Shown piece after piece: positions 1-5,069 of a stretch of DNA of 8,507 nucleotides (the first letter of the stretch is position 1; each line of letters starts with the position of its first letter). The translations under genes and the position numbers were made by a program. The stretch spans positions 1-8,507 of the forward strand of contig JBOGXF010000029.1 in assembly GCA_050694275.1 (NCBI GenBank). Reading direction: 5' to 3'. The stretch is from JBOGXF01 sp050694275 (GTDB lineage: Bacteria; Actinomycetota; CADDZG01; WHSQ01). Under the pieces are notes generated by a model. That model was given only the letters and a program-made list of their open reading frames with translations. It had not been told where the DNA came from and ran no database searches.

Positions 1-1268
1 AGTACGGCCTCGAGAGTTCCGGGCACCTGCGGCACCTCCGCAAGCTCCTCTGGCGGCAGCTCATAGAGGTCCTTGTCGACCGGCTCGGGCGGCTCGATCT
101 TGTTCTTGACCCCGTCGAGCCCGGCCATGAGCATCGCCGAGAACGCGAGGTAGGGATTGCACGACGGATCGGGGCAACGGAACTCGATGCGCTTGGACTT
201 CGGCGACTTCGAGTACACGGGGATGCGGACGCACGCCGAGCGGTTGCGCTGCGAGTACAACAGGTTCACCGGGGCCTCGTAGCCGGGCACGAGCCTCTTG
301 TACGAGTTGGTGGTCGGTGCGCATAACGCGAGCAGCGCGGGCGCGTGCTCGAGTATCCCCCCGATGTACCAACGCGCGGTGTCCGAGATCTGTGCGTAGC
401 CGAGCTCGTCCCAGAACAATGGCTCGTCGTCCTTCCACAGACTCTGGTGCACGTGCATCCCGGATCCGTTGTCCTGGAAGATCGGCTTCGGCATGAACGT
501 GACGGTCTTACCGTGCCGGAACGCCACGTTCTTGGCGACGTACTTGTAGAGCATCAGCCGGTCGGCCATGGAAAGGAGCGGGGCGAAGCCCATGTCGATC
601 TCGGCCTGCCCGGCGGTCCCGACCTCGTGGTGATGCACCTCGACCGGGATCCCAAGCTCTCGCAGCGTGAGCACCATCTCGGAGCGAAGGTCCTGGTAGT
701 GGTCCATCGGCGGAACCGGGAAGTAGCCCTCTTTGTATCGAGGCTTGTACCCAAGGTTGTTGCCACCCTCCTCGGCCCCCGAATTCCACACGCCCTCTAC
801 CGCGTCGATGAAGTGATAAGCGGAGTGCTGGTTCTGGTCGAAGCGGATGGAGTCAAAGATGTAGAACTCAGGCTCCGGACCGAAGTACGCGGTATCGGCG
901 ACCCCGCTTCCTTTGAGATAATCCTCGGCCTTCTTTGCGATGTAGCGCGGATCACGCGTGTAGAACTCCGCGGTGAGCGGGTCCTTGACGAACGCGTGGA
1001 TCAGCAACGTTGGATACTTCGCGAACGGATCCATCACTGCGGTCTCGGGATCGGGAACCAGGATCATGTCGGATTCTTGGATCTCCTGGAAGCCGCGGAT
1101 CGACGATCCGTCGAACCCCAGGCCCTCCTCGAAGGCCTCCTCACCGAATTCTTCGAAAGGCATCGAGAAGTGCTGCAACAGCCCCGGCAGGTCTGAGAAC
1201 CGGACATCGACGAACTGCGCGCCGTTCTGCTGACCGAGCTTCAGGGCATCGGATGGACTAGCTGCCAT
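1..1268 (-). CDS. glnA: Type I glutamine synthetase, C-terminus cut by window edge
   Basis: It makes glutamine from glutamate, ammonia and ATP in the cytoplasm, the main entry of ammonium into metabolism. I translated the frame by hand: 422 codons are present, and about 50 C-terminal residues lie beyond the left edge. Family signatures seen in order are GFDGSSIRGF, FGPEPEFYIF, the HHHEVGTAGQAEIDM metal/ATP segment, KPIFQDNGSGMHVHQSL, NRSACVRIP and EFRCPDPSCNPYLAF. Tyr402 in DLYELPPEE matches the adenylylated tyrosine (Tyr397) of E. coli GlnA, so this is a GSI-beta type enzyme probably controlled by a GlnE-like adenylyltransferase. The ATG at 1268 is preceded by GGGAGGG five bases upstream. 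An 82-base gap separates it from the DUF2505 gene upstream, so co-transcription or an own promoter are both possible; a weak TAGGGT -10 candidate reads on the minus strand at 1317-1312. A run of six C near 350 does not break the frame. Confidence 0.97.
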   Translation of the reverse strand, partial: MAASPSDALKLGQQNGAQFVDVRFSDLPGLLQHFSMPFEEFGEEAFEEGLGFDGSSIRGFQEIQESDMILVPDPETAVMDPFAKYPTLLIHAFVKDPLTAEFYTRDPRYIAKKAEDYLKGSGVADTAYFGPEPEFYIFDSIRFDQNQHSAYHFIDAVEGVWNSGAEEGGNNLGYKPRYKEGYFPVPPMDHYQDLRSEMVLTLRELGIPVEVHHHEVGTAGQAEIDMGFAPLLSMADRLMLYKYVAKNVAFRHGKTVTFMPKPIFQDNGSGMHVHQSLWKDDEPLFWDELGYAQISDTARWYIGGILEHAPALLALCAPTTNSYKRLVPGYEAPVNLLYSQRNRSACVRIPVYSKSPKSKRIEFRCPDPSCNPYLAFSAMLMAGLDGVKNKIEPPEPVDKDLYELPPEELAEVPQVPGTLEAV

Positions 1269-1350
1269 GCACCCTCCCTCATAGTTACCGCGTTCCTGAA
1301 TGGCCGGACCCACCCTAATGCGAGGGCATTTCTCGGGAGTTTCGCCGGTG

Positions 1351-1851
1351 TTACGGGCCGGTAACGCGAGCGAGCCAGGCGGACAGGCGGTCCGCTTCCT
1401 CTTCGTAGGCGCGCCCGAGACCGTCCACGATCCACCCCTCGACTCTGCCCCCGTAGAGGGGGACCTTGACCTTCACCCGTCCGGTGATCACGCGCCGCGC
1501 CGCGCCTCCGTCGCCGACTATCCGGATCGTCCCCGATGCGGCCAGCAGATCGGCGCCGACCTCGGGATGAATCACCCAGTCCCAGCGCAGGTCGTCGGGG
1601 TCCCAGATCGCCTCCTCCTCCCACGCCGGCTCGGCGTCGCCGACGAAGGGGCGCGCGGCCCCGAGATCGATCCCGAGCACACTCCTGGTCCGGCGCACGA
1701 CCGTTCCGTCCTCCTGTTCGACCTGGGACAGGACCTCACGGGCCTCGAGTGCGCCGACGTCGGAGAGGGATCTCTGAAAATCGAGGTCGAGGAGCACCGC
1801 GGCGACGGCTTCGGGAGGGGCGGCGAACGAGTGCTCGAAGGAGAAGTCCAC
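1351..1851 (-). CDS. DUF2505-like (SRPBCC/START fold) protein
   Basis: The protein has 166 residues. It begins DFSFEHSFAAPPEAVAAVL, the usual opening of START/SRPBCC helix-grip proteins, and ends with a long helix (AYEEEADRLSAWL) after a PLYGGRVEGWIVDGL segment. The order (N-terminal strand and short helix, central strands with paired Glu/Trp, a Gly-rich strand near VKVKVPLYGG, C-terminal helix) agrees with what I remember of DUF2505, a family common in Actinomycetota with no assigned reaction. Such folds often bind hydrophobic ligands, but no ligand can be inferred here. No signal peptide or membrane segment is seen, so it is probably cytoplasmic. The start is a GTG at 1851 with a poor ribosome site; the frame stays open upstream without a better start, so the N-terminus is somewhat uncertain. 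It lies 82 bases upstream of glnA on the same strand. Confidence 0.8.
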   Translation of the reverse strand: MDFSFEHSFAAPPEAVAAVLLDLDFQRSLSDVGALEAREVLSQVEQEDGTVVRRTRSVLGIDLGAARPFVGDAEPAWEEEAIWDPDDLRWDWVIHPEVGADLLAASGTIRIVGDGGAARRVITGRVKVKVPLYGGRVEGWIVDGLGRAYEEEADRLSAWLARVTGP

Positions 1852-1968
1852 GGCTGCGAAGAATACGGCTGCATGCCGGCCGGCGCCCCCGCGTTCTGGG
1901 TCACGATGGCATTGGGATCACGCGTCGAGCGCGAGGGAGAGCATGGGTCTTTGTCCGAAGAGCTCGGT

Positions 1969-2006
1969 CAGTTGACTCTTGCAACAACAGTTGACAGTCA
2001 TTGACT
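1969..2006 (+). repeat. Three phased TTGAC boxes
   Basis: CAGTTGAC occurs at 1969-1976 and again at 1988-1995, and a related CATTGACT lies at 1999-2006. The TTGAC cores start at 1972, 1991 and 2001, spacings of 19 and 10 bases, roughly two and one helical turns. They sit in the divergent region between the DUF2505 gene and the surface-protein gene and overlap its -35 candidate. They could be an operator for a direct-repeat-binding regulator, or overlapping -35 elements, or chance. Confidence 0.35.
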
Positions 2007-2029
2007 TAGTGGACGAATCGGACTAGCGT
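2001..2029 (+). promoter_or_regulatory. Candidate promoter of the fused surface-protein gene
   Basis: TTGACT (2001-2006), a 17-base spacer and TAGCGT (2024-2029) fit a housekeeping actinobacterial promoter. Transcription would begin near 2036 and give a leader of about 115 bases before the GTG at 2152. A TTGACA lies at 1991-1996 but has no good -10 at the right distance. The rest of 1852-2000 holds no gene I can support; any minus-strand promoter for the DUF2505 gene must lie there but I cannot place it. Confidence 0.5.
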
Positions 2030-2040
2030 TCGAGGGTAGT

Positions 2041-2143
2041 CCTCCCGGCGGCGAGCCGGAGGCAAGCGGAGCGTGGCTGGTGCGAATTCGGCGGAGACCG
2101 GCACAAGACCCGGTCTCGGCCCTGCCGACTAATTCAGGGGAGG
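2041..2143 (+). promoter_or_regulatory. Structured 5' leader, last hairpin masks the ribosome site
   Basis: Three hairpins follow one another. The first pairs CCTCCCGGC (2041-2049, one bulged C) with GCCGGAGG (2055-2062) over a five-base loop. The second is a perfect 8-bp stem, GAGACCGG (2094-2101) with CCGGTCTC (2110-2117), loop of eight. The third pairs CCCTG (2120-2124) with CAGGG (2135-2139) and so covers the first half of the ribosome site AGGGGAGG (2136-2143). This arrangement would allow control of translation initiation by refolding, by protein binding or by temperature. No known riboswitch class is recognised. GC-rich DNA forms stems readily, so the regulatory role is inference. Confidence 0.45.
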
Positions 2144-2151
2144 TCACCCAG

Positions 2152-3663
2152 GTGTCCCGTCTGCGTCTCGGCGCGGCGTTCTTGATCGTCGTATTCCTGC
2201 TGGCCGACGGCCTCGCCGCGCACGCCGACCCAGACCACGGCCGCCGGCGAGGACGGTCACGCTCTCCAGGACAAGCGCAGCCGTCGCCCTCGCCGAGTGC
2301 CTCGCCCACCCCCACCGCCTCGCCCACCCCCACCGAGTCTCCGACTCCCACGCCGTCGCCGTCGCCGGAGCCGGATTCCGGGGCCGTCGAGATCAGCGCG
2401 CGCGTGCGCGAGACGCTCGTTCAGATGGGCGACCAGGTCCACTACACCGTCCTCGTGTCGAACCCGGGCAACGGTGCCCTCGAGGACGTCGTCGTGGTCG
2501 ACCTCGTGCCGCGCGAGCTCGATGTTGTCGCGGTCCCCCTCCCGGACGGCGTCGAGGCGGTGCAGTTCGGCCGTCACGAACAAGATGAAGACGTCGTGTG
2601 GGTGCTTGCGCCGCTCGAGCCGGGGGCCACGATCGAGCTTCCCTGGACCGGACGCGTCACCGCCCTCGGCGATCTTGCGGCGACCAATTCAGTGCAGGTG
2701 ATCGTCCGGAGCGCTCCGGCCGCAACCGACGAGGTGCAGAGCTACGTCGCCGGCGTCCGCGACCGTCGACCAAGCAATCCCGCGTTCACTGAGACCAAAC
2801 GAGAGGTCGTCACGGTGGCGGTCCCCCGCGCGGGGGTCCAGGGGGCGGCCGCGCCCCTTCCCGTTACCGGCGCGGACTCCGACCGTCTCGTCCTGGCGGG
2901 GGGTCTCTTGATCCTCATTGGATGGGGGCTGCTCGGCGCCTTGCGTCGCAGGAGAAGGCCGATCGCGGTGCTCATCGTGATCGCGCTGACGATGAGCGCA
3001 TGCACGTCGGACCAACCTCAGTCCGAAGACGACGCCGAGGTCAAGGGCACCAGGATTGAGCGCGAGGACTTCGAGACGCAGGAGCCGCCAGAGCAGGGCG
3101 GCGACGAAACCCCGGAGGGCGACGAAGGCGGGCCGGACGAAGACGCGGACCTCGGAGAGGAACCGGACGAAGCTCAAGAGCCCCCGACCACCGCGGCCCC
3201 AGCGGCACCGGTCGTCCCCGAGGTTGAGTTCGTGCGGCGGGTCGAGGTGGTCGAGATCACCGCCAACGATTTGCCGGTACGGACCCTCGGGCCGGTAGAG
3301 GGGACCAACACGCTCACCTACCGCTGGAACGACGACGACGGCGAGATCGAGCAGGCGGGGTCGTCTCTGCGGGTGACCCCCGGGTTGACCGCCGAGGTCC
3401 AGTCATCGCTCGCGGTCGGCAACATTGCTCCGGACGGCAACGTCCAGGTCACGCTGACCCTCACGAACCACTCGCCGGACGAGCGCATCGCGGTCGAGGG
3501 TCGCCTGATTCAGGAGATCTTCGACCCTTCCGGGCTCGTGGCCCGCCTCGAATCGGAGCGTTTCGACGTGGTCCTCAATCCGAACGGCTCGATCACCGCC
3601 GACTTTTCTTATCGCGTTCCGAGTGGCGACTACACGGTCGTGGCGTCCTTCGACCCCGAGTAG
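2152..3663 (+). CDS. Surface protein: DUF11-like LPVTG sortase substrate fused in frame to a lipoprotein-like half
   Basis: The protein has 503 residues from a GTG at 2152, preceded by AGGGGAGG (2136-2143) eight bases upstream; an in-frame GTG at 2080 lacks such a site. Residues 1-25 are a signal peptide. A Pro/Ser/Thr stalk (about 43-75) leads to a DUF11-like beta-sandwich (79-190), a family found in bacterial surface proteins. LPVTG (236-240), a hydrophobic helix (about 245-263) and RRRRR (265-269) form a full sortase sorting signal, which normally ends a protein. Here the frame goes on: a second hydrophobic segment ends in LTMSAC with Cys284 as a possible lipobox, then an acidic Glu/Asp/Pro linker (285-345), a short Thr/Ala/Pro stretch and a second beta-rich region (357-500) of unknown family. 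Sortase cleavage would anchor the first half to the cell wall; the rest could be a separate membrane-attached protein. An internal translation start (2941 or 2968) is an alternative. Confidence 0.88.
   Translation: MSRLRLGAAFLIVVFLLADGLAAHADPDHGRRRGRSRSPGQAQPSPSPSASPTPTASPTPTESPTPTPSPSPEPDSGAVEISARVRETLVQMGDQVHYTVLVSNPGNGALEDVVVVDLVPRELDVVAVPLPDGVEAVQFGRHEQDEDVVWVLAPLEPGATIELPWTGRVTALGDLAATNSVQVIVRSAPAATDEVQSYVAGVRDRRPSNPAFTETKREVVTVAVPRAGVQGAAAPLPVTGADSDRLVLAGGLLILIGWGLLGALRRRRRPIAVLIVIALTMSACTSDQPQSEDDAEVKGTRIEREDFETQEPPEQGGDETPEGDEGGPDEDADLGEEPDEAQEPPTTAAPAAPVVPEVEFVRRVEVVEITANDLPVRTLGPVEGTNTLTYRWNDDDGEIEQAGSSLRVTPGLTAEVQSSLAVGNIAPDGNVQVTLTLTNHSPDERIAVEGRLIQEIFDPSGLVARLESERFDVVLNPNGSITADFSYRVPSGDYTVVASFDPE
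2299..2334 (+). repeat. Two perfect 18-base tandem copies in the Pro/Ser/Thr stalk
   Basis: The unit begins GCCTCGCCCACCC and occurs at 2299-2316 and 2317-2334 without a mismatch. Each copy encodes ASPTPT. Such repeats lengthen or shorten by slippage and set the length of the stalk that lifts the DUF11-like domain from the membrane or wall. The flanking sequence continues with less exact SPTPT units to about 2370. Confidence 0.85.
2941..2970 (+). promoter_or_regulatory. Candidate internal translation start for the lipoprotein-like half
   Basis: Inside the fused gene, AGGAGAAGG (2950-2958) lies nine bases before an in-frame GTG (2968-2970, codon 273). Starting there gives VLIVIALTMSAC, a lipoprotein-like leader without the usual positive residues. 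An in-frame TTG at 2941-2943 (codon 264) would give five arginines followed by the hydrophobic stretch and lipobox, a textbook lipoprotein signal peptide, but with a weaker ribosome site. The same AGGAGAAGG codes for part of the Arg tail (Arg-Arg-Arg) of the sorting signal, so its match to a ribosome site may be a by-product of the Arg codons. Confidence 0.4.
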
Positions 3664-3710
3664 AGCACCAAGGGATGCCAAGCCCCCGCTCCATGAAAAG
3701 CTGTTTCGCG

Positions 3711-3740
3711 CTGTTTATCAAAGGTGTATTCCGGTATATT
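3711..3740 (+). promoter_or_regulatory. Candidate promoter of the second surface-protein gene
   Basis: The stretch 3690-3775 is clearly richer in A and T than its surroundings. GTTT (3713-3716), a 15-base gap and CGGTAT (3732-3737) resemble the GTTT/GGGTAT pattern of actinobacterial SigB/SigF-type stress promoters. TATATT (3735-3740) could instead be a housekeeping -10, but no good -35 lies at 16-18 bases. Either way transcription would start near 3747, leaving a leader of about 325 bases. Confidence 0.35.
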
Positions 3741-3785
3741 TGGGACAGCGAAGAAACACGTTGGCGTTTACACCGAGTCACCAGC

Positions 3786-3859
3786 CGAGCGAGGCTTCAA
3801 CTCTTCCGAGAGATAAGCGGACGCAAGGACCGGCCATCCGGTCTTAATTGACCGCTTCG
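3786..3859 (+). ncRNA. Candidate three-helix leader RNA, class not recognised
   Basis: Three stems can form a three-way junction. The closing stem pairs CGAGCG (3786-3791) with CGCTTCG (3853-3859, one bulged T). Hairpin A pairs GCTT (3794-3797) with AAGC (3815-3818) and CTCT (3801-3804) with AGAG (3809-3812) around a TCCG loop (UNCG type). Hairpin B is a perfect 6-bp stem, GACCGG (3828-3833) with CCGGTC (3838-3843), loop CCAT. The junction strand between the hairpins reads GGACGCAAG (3819-3827). Overall shape and GGACGCAA recall the c-di-GMP-I (GEMM) riboswitch, where GGGACGCAAAGCC joins two hairpins of a three-way junction, but the other conserved GEMM half (GGCAAACC) and tetraloop receptor are not evident. 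It lies within the leader of the surface-protein gene at 4073. Confidence 0.4.
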
Positions 3860-3862
3860 ACC

Positions 3863-3919
3863 GGGCGGGAGTCCGTCGCGTCAATATGCGGGTCCCTGCC
3901 CGAACTCAGCCCGCTCGGG
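3863..3919 (+). promoter_or_regulatory. Two mutually exclusive stems in the leader
   Basis: GGGCGGGA (3863-3870) can pair with TCCCTGCCC (3893-3901, one bulged T). CCCGA (3899-3903) can pair with TCGGG (3915-3919). Both use bases 3899-3901, so only one can be fully formed, the arrangement expected of an expression platform just 3' of a sensing RNA. From 3920 to 4059 I see no further clear stem, no gene and no repeat; the ribosome site GGGGAGG at 4060-4066 is not obviously masked. Confidence 0.3.
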
Positions 3920-4072
3920 AGCACCGAATGATGCACCTCGCCGGCTCGTACCCAGTGCCCGCTCCTTACTTTCGACCAGATCCGGCCGCGGGGTCCCGAC
4001 ATCTGCTCGGACCGCTGTGGCTCTCTTCCGCGTCTGCACACAGGCTCCGCTCGATCCTTGGGGAGGTCGCTG

Positions 4073-4957
4073 ATGTTCCTCCGAAACACCATCCGGGCGC
4101 TGTTCCTCGGTTCCCTCGTCGCCGTCCTGCTGCTCCTTTTCGTCAATGTGGCTTTCGCCCATCACAAGGACGGCCACGAGCAAGGTGGCGGCAACCATTC
4201 ACAGGAATCCAACCCGTCCGACGATTCCGATAGCAGGAAAGGATCATCTCGAGGCAGAGGCGCCAAGCAAGGGGACCATTCATCCGGAGGATCGGATAAT
4301 CAAGCTCAAGGGTCCGAATCGGATGGTCAATCTCAGGGCTCTAGATCGGATGGAACGAGTCAAGGCTCTGGTTCCGGGTCCAGCGCCGCCAACCCAAGCG
4401 ATCAGAAGAATCAGTGCGATCCGAGCCATCACAGCGATACCGGGCACGGTGCCAACCAGAGCGGCCCTTACGACAACACGTGCGAACCCGAGCACGAGCC
4501 CGGCAACGGCGTGGGCAACGGGAGGCGCGTGGGTCAACCCTGTGCTGGATGCGTGGGCAACGCCGACGACAAGAACCCGCCCGGGCAGTTTCCCGACGGG
4601 ACCGACCTAAATGCAGGCTACGAATGTGATCGGAACCAGGGAGTCGGCAAGGAAAACCCGGCGCACACCGGCTGCCCCGTCGTCCCCCTGGCCCCACCCC
4701 CGCCGGGGCCACCCGGGCCGCCGGGACCACCGGGACCACCGGGGCAACAACCGAGCTTCCCCGAAATCCCGGATGTGGTGGCGCCGACCATCATCGTCCG
4801 CGACGTGACCCCGCCTCAGCCCCAGCCGCCCGCCGTAGGCGTGAGCAGACTCCCCGTCACGGGACAGTCTGGAGTGCCCAATCTGCTCTGGACCGCCGTG
4901 TCCTTGATCGCGCTCGGAGCGCTGTTGGTGCGACGGACGAGAGGCACTTCTCGGTAG
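4073..4957 (+). CDS. Secreted LPVTG surface protein with Ser-rich repeats, six-Cys domain and collagen-like stretch
   Basis: The protein has 294 residues. The ATG at 4073 follows GGGGAGG (4060-4066) at six bases; an in-frame TTG at 4058 overlaps that site and is unlikely. Residues 1-29 form a signal peptide (long hydrophobic core, cleavage likely after AFA). Residues 30-112 are His/Ser/Gly/Gln/Asp-rich and disordered, with three 9-residue repeats. Residues 113-201 carry six cysteines (115, 137, 157, 160, 185, 201) and motifs such as SGPYDNTC, CAGCVGNAD, KNPPGQ, NAGYECDRNQGVG and NPAHTGC; I remember this pattern from actinobacterial secreted proteins, function unknown. Four GPP triplets (212-223) resemble collagen. 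LPVTG (260-264), a membrane helix (about 270-286) and RRTR complete a sorting signal, so sortase should link Thr263 to the cell wall. A strong hairpin follows. The cysteines may form disulfides outside the cell or bind a metal; neither can be decided. Confidence 0.92.
   Translation: MFLRNTIRALFLGSLVAVLLLLFVNVAFAHHKDGHEQGGGNHSQESNPSDDSDSRKGSSRGRGAKQGDHSSGGSDNQAQGSESDGQSQGSRSDGTSQGSGSGSSAANPSDQKNQCDPSHHSDTGHGANQSGPYDNTCEPEHEPGNGVGNGRRVGQPCAGCVGNADDKNPPGQFPDGTDLNAGYECDRNQGVGKENPAHTGCPVVPLAPPPPGPPGPPGPPGPPGQQPSFPEIPDVVAPTIIVRDVTPPQPQPPAVGVSRLPVTGQSGVPNLLWTAVSLIALGALLVRRTRGTSR
4292..4372 (+). repeat. Three imperfect 27-base tandem repeats
   Basis: Units at 4292-4318, 4319-4345 and 4346-4372 encode SDNQAQGSE, SDGQSQGSR and SDGTSQGSG (residues 74-100). 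The codons differ between copies, so the repeat is old or its protein sequence is kept by selection. Third codon positions here use more A and T than in the neighbouring genes. Confidence 0.8.
4706..4741 (+). repeat. Collagen-like Gly-Pro-Pro repeat
   Basis: Four nine-base units code for GPPGPPGPPGPP (residues 212-223), preceded by PPPP and followed by GQQP. The two last units are identical at the DNA level. Four triplets are too few for a stable collagen triple helix alone, so a stiff spacer before the wall anchor is the safer reading. Confidence 0.85.
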
Positions 4958-4975
4958 GAGGCCATCGGTCAGGTG

Positions 4976-5006
4976 GGGGGGCCGGAGCGACTGGTTCCGG
5001 CCCCCT
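4976..5006. terminator. Strong hairpin between convergent genes, probably bidirectional terminator
   Basis: GGGGGCCGGA (4977-4986) pairs perfectly with TCCGGCCCCC (4996-5005) around a nine-base loop, and a G-T pair extends it. It lies 18 bases after the stop of the surface-protein gene and 64 bases from the stop of the opposing GGDEF gene, so it can serve both. There is no T-run on either side, as is common for intrinsic terminators in GC-rich actinobacteria. Nothing else is seen in 4958-5069. Confidence 0.75.
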
Positions 5007-5069
5007 CGGCTGTACGCCAGCAGGACACCCTTCCCCTGAAGTCACTCACGCGAAAGCCTGCTCCGGGCT

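Noticed and set aside
340..360. Apparent frameshift in glnA at a run of six C
   Set aside because: Recounting the run shows that the frame continues through IGGILEHAPALL without a break.
345..1196. Long plus-strand open frame (283 codons) opposite glnA
   Set aside because: It is antisense to a clearly functional glutamine synthetase and has no domain signature; GC-rich coding DNA often leaves the opposite strand open.
1282..1300. GlnR-type operator upstream of glnA
   Set aside because: GGAAC and GTAAC are present on the minus strand but only three bases apart; GlnR boxes require about six, and no further boxes are seen.
1300..2004. Plus-strand open frame (234 codons) opposite the DUF2505 gene
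   Set aside because: The minus-strand protein has a START-like pattern and matches a known family; the plus frame shows no recognisable sequence and no ribosome site.
3827..3849. Hairpin GACCGG/CCGGTC followed by TTAATT as terminator of the fused surface gene
   Set aside because: The stem is short, there is no T-run, and it lies 165 bases after the stop; it fits better as part of the downstream leader RNA, though I cannot exclude it.
3886..4233. Plus-strand open frame (115 codons) in the leader of the second surface gene
   Set aside because: No ribosome site, Arg/Pro-rich shadow composition, and it overlaps the signal-peptide coding region in another frame.
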